Assembly: GCA_029260295.1 (NCBI GenBank)
Contig: JAJDDN010000007.1
Location: 186,001-250,000, forward strand
Source: Phycisphaerales bacterium
Lineage (GTDB): Bacteria > Planctomycetota > Phycisphaerae > Phycisphaerales > UBA1924
Direction: 5' to 3'
DNA: 64,000 nucleotides
Within the stretch, counting starts at the first letter, position 1. Each line of letters starts with the position of its first letter. Under the pieces are notes generated by a model. The model saw only the letters and a program-made list of their open reading frames with translations, made no database searches and was not told the origin of the DNA. This document shows, piece after piece, positions 1 through 9,383 of the stretch. Made by a program: the position numbers and the translations under genes.

Positions 1-360
1 GCAGTAATGAGCGGGCACCTCATCGACAAAGGGATCGACACTAACAACCCGGCAAGCCTCTCCAATGCACACACAAGCACAACCCTTCGCAGCAAGCACA
101 AGTTCGATGGCTTGATCTTCACAGATTCCCTGGATATGAACGCCATCGAATCGCAATGGAACGCAGGAGAAGCATGCACACTCGCTATCCTTTCTGGTGC
201 AGACATCGCTGTTCACGGGTTCAATAACCACAACCAAGCCGATCACCCTGCGATCCAGATGCATCACGAATTGATTAAAATGCTCGAACACATGACCCCG
301 GATTCGGCCGAGAGACTCGAAACCACCAATCGTCGGCGACGCCGATCAATGCATCAATAA
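1..360 (+). CDS. Glycoside hydrolase family 3 / beta-N-acetylhexosaminidase-like protein, C-terminal part (truncated by window edge)
   Basis: Frame is open upstream of the listed ATG; 'FDGLIFTDSLDMNAI' resembles the conserved NagZ/GH3 segment (GVIFSDDLSM..). Confidence 0.7.
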   Translation, partial: AVMSGHLIDKGIDTNNPASLSNAHTSTTLRSKHKFDGLIFTDSLDMNAIESQWNAGEACTLAILSGADIAVHGFNNHNQADHPAIQMHHELIKMLEHMTPDSAERLETTNRRRRRSMHQ

Positions 361-469
361 CAACCGATAACAGCTCGCACTGAGCGTTTAACCCTTGTTT
401 TTTAGGATGTTCTGGATCAAGGGCAGTGTTTTGGTAGCGGCAAGCGAAAACCTGTGGTCCGTTATAGGC

Positions 470-880
470 ATGAAACTCCAAAAGAAGACACGATCGTTCG
501 CCATCGGTGCAGCCCTCGCAGGAATCGCACTGTTCTCAGGCTGCACATCCTCGCACCCATCGACCGCATGGCAGGGACGAGGATACGACGCGGGCTCAAG
601 TGGAGGCTCGTCGGCACTGGTATTCATCCCCAGAAATGAAGAAACCGCATCACTGGTTTTCTCCGATGTACGCGGCTCAGAATACGGTCGCCGCGACCAC
701 CATATGGCGAGCTTCGATACTTCTCGGCGTGACGAACTCTTCGGCGTTCGCCAGCAAAGACACTCCTCGCTAAGCCACTCACGAACATACCGGAGCTCTC
801 GCAATGCCGATGAGTACCGTTACCCAACCCAAGAAAGCCGGCGGCATCGCGGGTACCGGAGATACACCCGCGACCATTAA
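470..880 (+). CDS. Small predicted lipoprotein, Arg/Ser-rich, unknown function
   Basis: Internal Met gives signal peptide with lipobox MKLQKKTRSFAIGAALAGIALFSGC. Confidence 0.55.
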   Translation: MKLQKKTRSFAIGAALAGIALFSGCTSSHPSTAWQGRGYDAGSSGGSSALVFIPRNEETASLVFSDVRGSEYGRRDHHMASFDTSRRDELFGVRQQRHSSLSHSRTYRSSRNADEYRYPTQESRRHRGYRRYTRDH

Positions 881-919
881 TAGGGTTTAATGGGCCACGG
901 GCTGATTGAAAAATGGAGA

Positions 920-947
920 GGGCCGATCCAAGGTCTAGGATCGGCCC
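920..947 (-). terminator. Intrinsic terminator of the fibro-slime-domain gene
   Basis: Perfect 10-bp inverted repeat gggccgatcc-N8-ggatcggccc; on the minus strand followed by CTCTCCATTTTTC. Confidence 0.75.
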
Positions 948-981
948 ATCACCAACACCAACATGCACCAATAAGACTGTA

Positions 982-1908
982 TTAATCGTACAACGCGGCC
1001 GTAGGGGGCAGCTCAACGGCCCGGAGCTGCAGCGTAGTCTCGATCCGGAAGTTCGATCCGCTGTACCGACGCTCGGCATGGAAGACATCAAGCGTGTAGG
1101 TCCGTCCATCCTGGAGCCAATCGAGGCGATCCAGATCGAGGAACTGCTCGCGTGGCGGATGGAGGCCGCCTAAGTCAACGACGAGCTGTCCGTGAATATA
1201 GACCCAGACATCATCATCACCGGTAAACTTGAAGACCTGGCCCGTGTTCCGATGGAAAGTAAACTCGGTATTGATCTCGGTCGTGAAGTGGTAGTTGCGG
1301 CCATCACGGAAGTCACCGTAGAGTTCACCGTTGATCGGGAAGAACCCATGGGTTCCGTGTTCGGTGTCATTGGTTGAATCAAAGACATAGCGGTCTGTGC
1401 CCGCAACACGCTGGAGCGTGAGCTGGATGGCCGTGGAAAGATTCACGCCCGGGACATCGCGGTACCACTGATCGAACCGATCCGATGAGGTGAAGCCATT
1501 GCTTGAAGGGCCGTCGACGAGCTGCCCCTCCCGATCGCCTGCATCTGGGTCAAACATCGATGGATTGATGTTTCGTCCGAACTCATCCTTAAACTCGCTG
1601 TAGATTTTCATCCCGCGAAGATCACCAGAAGAAACCGGCTTGCCGTCTTCACCCAGAGTGTCAGCAACAAGACCGACGGTGGTGGTGCCGCCAAAGAACT
1701 CGAAGTCGGGATGCCCGCCATCCCATTGCTTTGGTTTAAAGTCACGGATTACACAATCAAGCTGGAGCGTATCAGGGAGCGGGTCACCCACGCCATCTTG
1801 GGCAGATGCGGTCCAAGCGATTGACATCGCCCCAACACCTCCGACCAGAAACGCGAGAACGCCGGCCCGTGAAAAATCCTTCGTTGTGTTTGCTGTGTGC
1901 TGTTGCAT
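982..1908 (-). CDS. Secreted fibro-slime / PA14-like domain protein
   Basis: Signal peptide; 'FTGDDDVWVYIHGQLVVDLGGLH...YTLDVFHAERRYSGSNFRIETTL' is typical of fibro-slime domains. Confidence 0.8.
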   Translation of the reverse strand: MQQHTANTTKDFSRAGVLAFLVGGVGAMSIAWTASAQDGVGDPLPDTLQLDCVIRDFKPKQWDGGHPDFEFFGGTTTVGLVADTLGEDGKPVSSGDLRGMKIYSEFKDEFGRNINPSMFDPDAGDREGQLVDGPSSNGFTSSDRFDQWYRDVPGVNLSTAIQLTLQRVAGTDRYVFDSTNDTEHGTHGFFPINGELYGDFRDGRNYHFTTEINTEFTFHRNTGQVFKFTGDDDVWVYIHGQLVVDLGGLHPPREQFLDLDRLDWLQDGRTYTLDVFHAERRYSGSNFRIETTLQLRAVELPPTAALYD

Positions 1909-1986
1909 GCTTTCATTCCTTCCCGCAGCGAGAGGCTGCGCCCCCGTACTTACCTAACCAACATGTGAACCCGCCGACAAACGGGC

Positions 1987-2187
1987 TCAGTCCAGGGTGG
2001 ATTCCGCCGAAGCAACGCTTTGGGGAGAATCCTGCGATGCTGATACGAACGCCGTACCCATCGAAAAGATCATGGAAAGCCCGGATGCGGCGATCGCTGC
2101 GATCAGCAGTGCCTGCATGAGTTTGTTTTCATTGGCGAGCGGGGCTCCTGGCTCGCCGAGTGTTTCAGGTGGTGCTGTGGTGCTCAT
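1987..2187 (-). CDS. Small single-TM protein, unknown function
   Basis: 66 aa, one hydrophobic helix (LLIAAIAASGLSMIFSMGTAFV), good SD (CAAGGAG) upstream. Confidence 0.5.
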   Translation of the reverse strand: MSTTAPPETLGEPGAPLANENKLMQALLIAAIAASGLSMIFSMGTAFVSASQDSPQSVASAESTLD

Positions 2188-2471
2188 GGCATGCTCTCCT
2201 TGCGGGGGGGTAGGTTTGGTGTTGGTCCCGCAAATGAACAGTCCAATTCATCCCCATCGATGCCAGCGATTGGATTGATAAGCCAGCCAATCCTTTCCGT
2301 CTGTGCCGGTTATGACGACTGGCCGCCCTCCGGCCGATGTCTGGAGGGTGAGAATTTCAAGATCTAGAATTTGCGGACTCTGCCCCAAATGCCCGATGGA
2401 ATCAGAGAATGATGTGATACACTGCCTGTGCGGGGCGGTTTATTCAGCAACCTACGCGGGAGAATGGCTCA

Positions 2472-3812
2472 ATGGATGTCTTTGTAATCGAGGGTGGACG
2501 ACAACTCACCGGAACAATTCGGGTCAATGGCTCCAAAAACGCCGCCCTGCCACTCATGGCAGCCTCTCTCCTCACCGACGAGCCCCTCATTCTGAGCGAT
2601 GTCCCCAATCTCTCCGATATCCGCAACATGACCCGGCTCCTGACAGAACTCGGGGTCCACAGCGACCAAGAGCCTCAAGATCATGGCCAAACCATCACCC
2701 ACCAGGTCACCGATCCGAGCTTGTCCCACGCCAGGTACGAGATCGTCCGCACTATGCGGGCCAGCATTAGCACCCTCGGTCCCCTACTGGCCAAACGCGG
2801 CAGTGCCCGAGTTTCGCTCCCCGGCGGCTGCGCGATCGGCCAACGCCCGGTAGACCTCCACCTCCGTGGGCTCGAAGCACTCGGAGCAAAAATCACGCTT
2901 GATGGCGGCGATATTGAGGCCGTCGCTCCTGGCGGTACCGGCGGACGCCTGATCGGGGCCCCGATCTTCCTCGGCGGCCCGTTCGGTTCGACCGTCCTGG
3001 GCACCGCCAACATCATGTCGGCCGCCACCTTGGCTCTGGGCACGACGATCATCGAATCCGCCGCGTGCGAGCCTGAGATCGTGGATCTGGCCAATATGCT
3101 CATCGCGATGGGCGCCAAGATCACCGGCGCGGGATCGCCCCGGATCATCATCGAGGGCGTCGAAGAACTCGGGGGCACCAGCCACCGTGTGATGGCCGAC
3201 CGGATCGAAGCCGGGACTTATATGTGTGCCGCGGCGATCACAGGCTCGGACCTCACTCTCGAGAACTGCCCGCTCGATGCGATGATGAGTGCTGTGGACA
3301 CCTTCGGGCACATGGGCATCCATGTCGATCCCGTTGGAACCAGTAACGACCCGATGCGTCAATCCTGCATGATCTCCAAATCGGGCCAGATCAAACCCGT
3401 CCAGATCACCACCCAGCCCCACCCCGGATTCCCTACCGATCTGCAGGCCCAGTTCATGGCGTTGCTCTGCTTGTCAGACGGCAACTCGGTCATCACCGAA
3501 AAAATCTTCCCCGAACGGTTCCTTCATGTCGCCGAACTCTCGCGCATGGGCGCCCAAATCCATCGTCAGGGGGCGACGGCTGTTGTCACCGGGGTCAAAG
3601 AACTTACTGGGGCACCGGTTATGGCGTCGGATCTCCGGGCAAGCGCGGGTTTGGTCATCGCTGCGCTCGCTGCCAATGGCACAACCGTCATCAATCGGGT
3701 CTACCACATTGACCGCGGGTATGAGAATCTGGAAGAGAAACTGGCTGGGGTTGGGGCCTCGATCCGCAGAGCGGATGCTGAGGAGTTCGCTGATTCAGCG
3801 ATGACGCTCTAG
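2472..3812 (+). CDS. murA: UDP-N-acetylglucosamine 1-carboxyvinyltransferase
   Basis: Full-length; GSKNAALPLMAASLL, catalytic PGGCAIGQRPVDLHL motif, C-terminal DLRASAGLVIAALAA...RGYENLEEKL. Confidence 0.97.
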   Translation: MDVFVIEGGRQLTGTIRVNGSKNAALPLMAASLLTDEPLILSDVPNLSDIRNMTRLLTELGVHSDQEPQDHGQTITHQVTDPSLSHARYEIVRTMRASISTLGPLLAKRGSARVSLPGGCAIGQRPVDLHLRGLEALGAKITLDGGDIEAVAPGGTGGRLIGAPIFLGGPFGSTVLGTANIMSAATLALGTTIIESAACEPEIVDLANMLIAMGAKITGAGSPRIIIEGVEELGGTSHRVMADRIEAGTYMCAAAITGSDLTLENCPLDAMMSAVDTFGHMGIHVDPVGTSNDPMRQSCMISKSGQIKPVQITTQPHPGFPTDLQAQFMALLCLSDGNSVITEKIFPERFLHVAELSRMGAQIHRQGATAVVTGVKELTGAPVMASDLRASAGLVIAALAANGTTVINRVYHIDRGYENLEEKLAGVGASIRRADAEEFADSAMTL

Positions 3813-3821
3813 GCCGAGTTT

Positions 3822-4118
3822 TCAGTCGTCTTCTTCATCAAAGCCGCGCCGGACCATCTCGCTCAGATGCTCGAGACATGCTTTGGCATCGTCGCCGTTG
3901 CAGACAACTTCTATTGAAGTACCCTTGGTAGCCGCGAGCAACATAAGGTCCATGACGGATTTGCCATCGGCGTCCTCTTCGTTGGCCTTGACGCGGACCT
4001 CGGCGTCAAACTTCCCCGCCGCGATCGCAAAATCGGTCGCCGGTCGGGCGTGGAGCCCGTATCGGTTGACAATCTTGAGTTTGGCCGAGCACGATTTGGA
4101 CACACAGTTCTCCGTCAA
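3822..4118 (-). CDS. HPr-family phosphocarrier protein
   Basis: GLHARPA active-site His motif and KSVMDLMLLAA segment. Confidence 0.9.
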   Translation of the reverse strand: MTENCVSKSCSAKLKIVNRYGLHARPATDFAIAAGKFDAEVRVKANEEDADGKSVMDLMLLAATKGTSIEVVCNGDDAKACLEHLSEMVRRGFDEEDD

Positions 4119-4221
4119 TCACAGCTTTATCTGCTCAACACACACATCTCGCCTTAAGCGGGATGCCTAAAAAAATCATCTCTCGCTACTACTTACAACC
4201 GCTCAACAACCCAATCAGAGA

Positions 4222-4701
4222 TTACGCCTCGCCGAGCCGATGATGGTCCGCATCATCGAGCAGCGTGGCGATCTCATCAACCCCTTGCGTCTGACGCATA
4301 CAGCGACGGAAGGTTTCTTTGGACAGGTTCTTGAAGATCGTTTCCATCGCCTGCAGGTGATCCTCGGGCTGGTCGGCCGGGGTCAACAGCATGACAACGG
4401 TGTACACAGGGAGCTTGTCGCGGGATTCAAAGTCGATCCCGCGTTGACTGAGCCCGATTCCCGCCGCCAGTTTGGCGATCTTAGGGTGCTTGATATGAGG
4501 CACCGCCACGCCGTACCCGAATCCTGTGGAGGATTTGCGTTCGCGTTCGAGGATCTTTGCGAGCAGCTCGTCGCGGATCTCGGCCGGGGCCGCCCCGCTG
4601 GCAACGAGCATATCAATCATCTCTGCGATGGCACCGTCACGGTCGCTCGCCTGAAGATCGCTGCAAATGGCACTGGGTTGAATAATATCGGTCAGTTTCA
4701 T
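4222..4701 (-). CDS. ptsN: PTS IIA / nitrogen-regulatory EIIA-Ntr-like protein
   Basis: KLTDII..., RERKSSTGFGYGVAVPHIKHP (phospho-His motif). Confidence 0.88.
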   Translation of the reverse strand: MKLTDIIQPSAICSDLQASDRDGAIAEMIDMLVASGAAPAEIRDELLAKILERERKSSTGFGYGVAVPHIKHPKIAKLAAGIGLSQRGIDFESRDKLPVYTVVMLLTPADQPEDHLQAMETIFKNLSKETFRRCMRQTQGVDEIATLLDDADHHRLGEA

Positions 4702-4793
4702 GTGAGCCCCATACGAGCATTCTGTACGCATACACCATAGCCCCGAACCATCCAAAAGGTGGCCTGAGAGCGACTTATGCACAGCCCGGCGGT

Positions 4794-5096
4794 TTATCGC
4801 ACAGACTTGAGCTTCTCGCGGTGGTCATGGAGCTGGCGGTCGGCCTTGACCACAACCTCGTCGATCGCGTCATAGACATCCGGGCCCTCGGTCTTGGCGA
4901 TGAAGTCCTCGTGGCGTTCAACATCAACCGTCACTTCGACGGCGTATTGCTCCTTGGTCGGGCTTTCTTTCCACACCAGGAAGTCCATCTGCTGAACAAA
5001 GCCCTTGTATGTACTGAGTTTTTCGGCCTTCTTTTCGATGTGAAGGCGGATTGGATCGGTGATTTCAAACTGACGCCCAACAATGTTAATACGCAT
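4794..5096 (-). CDS. hpf: Ribosome hibernation promoting factor (short form)
   Basis: MRINIVGRQFEITDPIRLHIEKKAEKLSTY...DVYDAIDEVVVKADRQLHDHREKLK. Confidence 0.9.
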   Translation of the reverse strand: MRINIVGRQFEITDPIRLHIEKKAEKLSTYKGFVQQMDFLVWKESPTKEQYAVEVTVDVERHEDFIAKTEGPDVYDAIDEVVVKADRQLHDHREKLKSVR

Positions 5097-5241
5097 GGAG
5101 GTCTCCTTTGGGCTGGGGGCACGCAAACTCACGCGCCCTGTGACTGCTCTATTCTAGGATATCAACCGCCAACTTCCAAGCGGATTTTTGAGACCTCTGG
5201 CCCAACCACTTAAGGCCAAGAAACCCCCTAGACTTGCCACC

Positions 5242-6969
5242 ATGTCCGCTAAAGCCCTCCGCAACTTAATTCAGTACAGCATCCTTGCCATGCTCCTCGG
5301 CCTTCTCGGGCTTTTCCTCCTCTACCCCATCGGACTCACCGTCCGGGGCGGCTTTGCCACCGACCCGGCAACAGGCACCGGGTGGACACTCGAACACATC
5401 CTGTTGGTGTTCCAAGACCCCCTCCAAATTACCGGGCTCATCAACTCGCTCAAGATCGCGGTGATGACCACCTTCTTCTGCATCATCATCTCGCTCCCGC
5501 TTGCCACCCTCAGCGCCCGCTACACCTTCCCAGGGAAGAAAATCCTCAACGCCGCGATCCTCGTTCCGTTGATCCTCCCGCCATTTGTCGGCGCGATCGG
5601 GATCAGCAAACTCATGGGACGCGAGGGCGCCCTCAACGCAATGCTCGGGACCGACTGGGACCTGCTCGGCAACGGCAAGTTCTGGGGCGTCGTCCTGGTT
5701 CAGGCCCTCCACCTCTATCCGATTATCTACCTCAACACCGTCGCATCGCTGGCAAACCTCGATCCCGCTCTTGATGAGTGTGCAGAAAATCTTGGCGCGG
5801 GCGGCTGGAAACGGTTCTTCAAAATCACACTCCCGCTGATCCGTCCGGGACTGTTTGCAGGATCGACGATCGTGTTTATCTGGAGCTTTACCGAACTCGG
5901 CACACCCCTGATGTTCGACTACTCAACAGTCACCCCGGTGCAGATCTTCTACGGACTCAAAGAGGTCCAGAACAACGCCGAGCCTTACGCGCTGACTGTT
6001 GTGCTGCTGTTCTCAGCAATCATGATCTATGTGCTGGGCAAGCTCGTCTTTGGCCGCAAGGGATACGCGATGTATTCCAAGGCTTCGCGAGCCGGATCCG
6101 AGATCGCCCTCAAACCGTTCTGGGGATTGATGGCAATGTTCGCCTTTGGCAGTGTCACCGCCCTGGCGTTGATGCCTCACATCGGGGTCATCCTGACCTC
6201 GCTGGCCGCCCCCGGCTCGTGGTACTCCTCGGTCCTCCCCGAAACCTTTACCCTCTCGCACTTTAATCAGGCACTGACCGCTGGCGAATCGTTCAACTCG
6301 ATCAAGAACTCGCTGATCCTGTCACTGCTGGCGATGATCCTCAATATGGGCTTCGGCGTGCTGATCGGCTACATCCTCGTCCGCACAAAGGTCATCGGAC
6401 GCGGGTTCCTCGACGCCCTTTGTATGATGCCTCTGGCCGTCCCCGGGCTGGTGATGGCGTTCGGGTATGTCGCGATGACACTCCGCTGGCCGTTTGGTGC
6501 GGGCGATCCTCTCGAAGGCACGCTGGCGGTCTTCGGGACCAATCCAAACCCGTTCCCGCTGCTGATTATCGCCTATGCGGTGCGTCGCTTGCCTTATATT
6601 GTGCGTTCGACTGTTGCCGGGCTTGAGCAGACTTCTGGCGAGCTTGAAGAGGCGGCCGTGAATCTTGGTGCGACGCGGGTAGCCGCGGTCCGCAAGGTCA
6701 TCATCCCGCTAATCATGGCCAACCTGATCGCGGGCGGCTTGCTGGTCTTCAGCTTCTCGATGCTCGAAGTTTCGGACTCCCTGATCTTGGCCCAACGCTC
6801 TGATCACTTCCCGATCACCAAAATGATCTATGAGTTCACCAACAGGCTGGGCGACGGACAGTACATAGCCTCAGCGATGGGTGTCTGGGGCATGACGCTC
6901 CTGACCGTCACGCTTGTTGGCGCATCAGTGATGATGGGCAAGAAGCTCGGTTCGATCTTTAGGGTATAG
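5242..6969 (+). CDS. Iron(III)-type ABC transporter permease with two fused permease domains (FbpB-like)
   Basis: Two BPD_transp_1-like halves with EAA loops (DECAENLGAGGWKRFFKITLPLIRPGL; LEEAAVNLGATRVAAVRKVIIPLI), about 12 TM. Confidence 0.88.
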   Translation: MSAKALRNLIQYSILAMLLGLLGLFLLYPIGLTVRGGFATDPATGTGWTLEHILLVFQDPLQITGLINSLKIAVMTTFFCIIISLPLATLSARYTFPGKKILNAAILVPLILPPFVGAIGISKLMGREGALNAMLGTDWDLLGNGKFWGVVLVQALHLYPIIYLNTVASLANLDPALDECAENLGAGGWKRFFKITLPLIRPGLFAGSTIVFIWSFTELGTPLMFDYSTVTPVQIFYGLKEVQNNAEPYALTVVLLFSAIMIYVLGKLVFGRKGYAMYSKASRAGSEIALKPFWGLMAMFAFGSVTALALMPHIGVILTSLAAPGSWYSSVLPETFTLSHFNQALTAGESFNSIKNSLILSLLAMILNMGFGVLIGYILVRTKVIGRGFLDALCMMPLAVPGLVMAFGYVAMTLRWPFGAGDPLEGTLAVFGTNPNPFPLLIIAYAVRRLPYIVRSTVAGLEQTSGELEEAAVNLGATRVAAVRKVIIPLIMANLIAGGLLVFSFSMLEVSDSLILAQRSDHFPITKMIYEFTNRLGDGQYIASAMGVWGMTLLTVTLVGASVMMGKKLGSIFRV

Positions 6970-6973
6970 ACCA

Positions 6974-7528
6974 ATGAACATCAGATTTACCCATCCCGAT
7001 GATGTCCCTACCATCACGGCGATGCTCAATTCCGAAATCGCCAATGGCATCGCCCACTTCGGAACAGAACAGATCAACGACTCGGCAACCTCAATTGAAC
7101 TCGAAGCCGCAGGGAACCGATTCCCGTGGTACACCGCCGAGGACACTTCCGGCAATTTTCTTGGGTTCTGCAAGTCCGCCCCGTGGAGCCCGCGCGGGGG
7201 CTACGACTGGACCGCCGAAATCACCATCTACATCGCCAAACACGCCCAAGGCCAAGGCGTCGGCAAAGCCCTCTACACCAAACTCCTCGGCTCCCTCCGC
7301 GCCCAGCGGTTCCAGGTTATTGTCGCCGGGATCTCGGAGCCAAACCCCGCCAGCGTTGCGCTCCACACATCAATTGGCATGGAACAGAGTGGATACAACA
7401 AAACAATGGGTTTCAAGCACGGCCGATGGATCGATGTGAGCTACTACCAGATGATCCTCGGCGATCTAACCAACCCGCCCTTGCCGGTGCTTGACATAGA
7501 CGAGGCCATATCAGACCAATCAAGCTGA
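6974..7528 (+). CDS. GNAT N-acetyltransferase (phosphinothricin acetyltransferase-like)
   Basis: MNIRFTHPDDVPTITAMLN...QGVGKALYTKLLG acetyl-CoA motif. Confidence 0.88.
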   Translation: MNIRFTHPDDVPTITAMLNSEIANGIAHFGTEQINDSATSIELEAAGNRFPWYTAEDTSGNFLGFCKSAPWSPRGGYDWTAEITIYIAKHAQGQGVGKALYTKLLGSLRAQRFQVIVAGISEPNPASVALHTSIGMEQSGYNKTMGFKHGRWIDVSYYQMILGDLTNPPLPVLDIDEAISDQSS

Positions 7529-7540
7529 TACACTCAAAGC

Positions 7541-8164
7541 ATGCTTGACCCCAACGCCAGCACCCTGATCCGTTCACAGCACATCATGCGATCCGCGTGG
7601 TCGGCGACGCTGCTCTTTGACCAGACGCCATTTGAAACCCAGTGCATGATCGACCCACGGACCGGCGACTTTATCGTCGCGATCCTCAAAGACGCACTCG
7701 AAGCCGACGACCTGGTCCTTGCCTGCCCGCGAGACTCGCTCGACACGCTGCTCCGTATTTCAATTGAACTCTCTGAAGATGTCACCGAAGAACAAGCCGA
7801 TCGGTTCACAGCATACCACTTGCCATCCGCCACCCCGCTGCTGGCGATCGGAAAGTTCGTTTACGCCAAGCTTGATTCTGGTGAGGTTGTCACGCCCGAA
7901 GAATGCCCGCTTGCCAATCCGTTTGTTGACTCGATGGGCCCGCTGTGCAGATCGCTCAATGCTGACCGTGGCGTCCTTGCAGGGGTGTGCAAGTTGTTAT
8001 CCGGGGTCGATCATGAATCGCCGCTGGCGGTTGGTGTTGACCCGGCCGGGATAGACATCCGTGCAAGCTACGGGCTGGTGCGATTGGTCTTCCCGGTGCC
8101 GGTTGCTGATGCTGATGAAGCAATGAGCTCAATTGATGCGTTACTGGAATCTTGTAATGCGTGA
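7541..8164 (+). CDS. Hypothetical protein; C-terminus resembles DUF2470 / pyridoxamine-oxidase-like heme-related proteins
   Basis: LAVGVDPAGIDIRASYGLVRLVFPVPVADADEAMSSIDALL resembles the DUF2470 core; weak match by eye. Confidence 0.5.
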   Translation: MLDPNASTLIRSQHIMRSAWSATLLFDQTPFETQCMIDPRTGDFIVAILKDALEADDLVLACPRDSLDTLLRISIELSEDVTEEQADRFTAYHLPSATPLLAIGKFVYAKLDSGEVVTPEECPLANPFVDSMGPLCRSLNADRGVLAGVCKLLSGVDHESPLAVGVDPAGIDIRASYGLVRLVFPVPVADADEAMSSIDALLESCNA

Positions 8165-9383
8165 AGCGCATGCACATCTGTTCCAACTCGGGCGTTCGCT
8201 GACGATGCTGGACTGCTCCGGATGCCAGAGCCGGGAGGCGATGCTCGATTCAATCGAGGCATTCTGCCAAAGACTCAAACCAAGCGATTGGGTACTCGCC
8301 CACAGTGTACGCCCCGAGGGTTGGGCGGACCCCAGATGGCCATCACGGCAGGAACTCGATCATGCCAGCGACAACCGTCCTGCGTGCGCGTGGTGTTTCG
8401 ACTACCACTCGATGGGAGCATCATCATCCGCACTCGCACACGCGGGGATCTCCGGGGACACCACCATCGACCGCGGCATCATCGAACTCGACAACGATGG
8501 CACCCCGACCGGCGTGCTCTTTGAACACGCCGCGCTCAAGCTGTGGTCGTCCGTCCCCGAGCCCGATGCAACGCAGCGCCGATCGCATGTCCTGAGCGCA
8601 TGCCTGCACCTGAGCAAGCTCGGGTTCACGGAGGTCCATGATCTCAAATCCCAGCCCTGGCTCGGGCAGGTGCTGCATGATCTCCAAACTGCAGGCGAGA
8701 TCACTCAACGATTCCAACTCTTCCCGCTCACCAAAGATCTCGATGCGACCATTTCGACACGCGACCAGTGGGAATCTGACAAGCTCGTACTCGCGGGAAC
8801 CAAGATCTTCACCGATGGTTCGCTCAACTCGCGTACCGCGTGGATGCTCGAGCCGTACACCGACACACACACGACCGGCACTCCAATGATGACCGCTCAA
8901 GAAATCGACGACGCGATGCTCAAGAGCAAGGCCCACGATCTCCCAGTTGCGGCCCATGCGATCGGCGACGCCGCCGTCCGGGCGGTGCTGGACTCAATTG
9001 AACGGACACAGTGCACGAACATGAACGCACGCATCGAGCACGCCGAGCTGATCCATCCAGGCGACATCGCCCGCTTTGTTGAGCTTGGCGTGATCGTATC
9101 GGTTCAGCCGTGCCATCTGCTGCCGGACATCGAGGCACTCAACACGGGACTGGGCGACCGGCTCGATCGGGTGCTCCCGCTCCGTTCATTGATCGAGTCA
9201 GGATGCATCCCCGGTAAAACCCTTATCTTCGGATCCGATGTACCCATCGTCCGTGCTGATCACCAAGACTCAATCCAAGCGGCTGTCCACAGACGACGCA
9301 ACGGCATGCCCGATTCAGAAGCCATCGGCCTCAACCAACGGCTGACCCGCGACGAATCGCTCGCGTGCTTTGGCGTTAACTGA
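8157..9383 (+). CDS. Amidohydrolase family protein (YtcJ-like, amidohydrolase_3)
   Basis: KIFTDGSLNSRTAWM, PVAAHAIGDAAVRAVLD, RIEHAELI, SDVPIVRAD. Confidence 0.88.
   Translation: MREAHAHLFQLGRSLTMLDCSGCQSREAMLDSIEAFCQRLKPSDWVLAHSVRPEGWADPRWPSRQELDHASDNRPACAWCFDYHSMGASSSALAHAGISGDTTIDRGIIELDNDGTPTGVLFEHAALKLWSSVPEPDATQRRSHVLSACLHLSKLGFTEVHDLKSQPWLGQVLHDLQTAGEITQRFQLFPLTKDLDATISTRDQWESDKLVLAGTKIFTDGSLNSRTAWMLEPYTDTHTTGTPMMTAQEIDDAMLKSKAHDLPVAAHAIGDAAVRAVLDSIERTQCTNMNARIEHAELIHPGDIARFVELGVIVSVQPCHLLPDIEALNTGLGDRLDRVLPLRSLIESGCIPGKTLIFGSDVPIVRADHQDSIQAAVHRRRNGMPDSEAIGLNQRLTRDESLACFGVN

Noticed and set aside
9376-9383. 8-bp overlap of amidohydrolase and histidine kinase stops
   Set aside because: Ordinary convergent gene packing.
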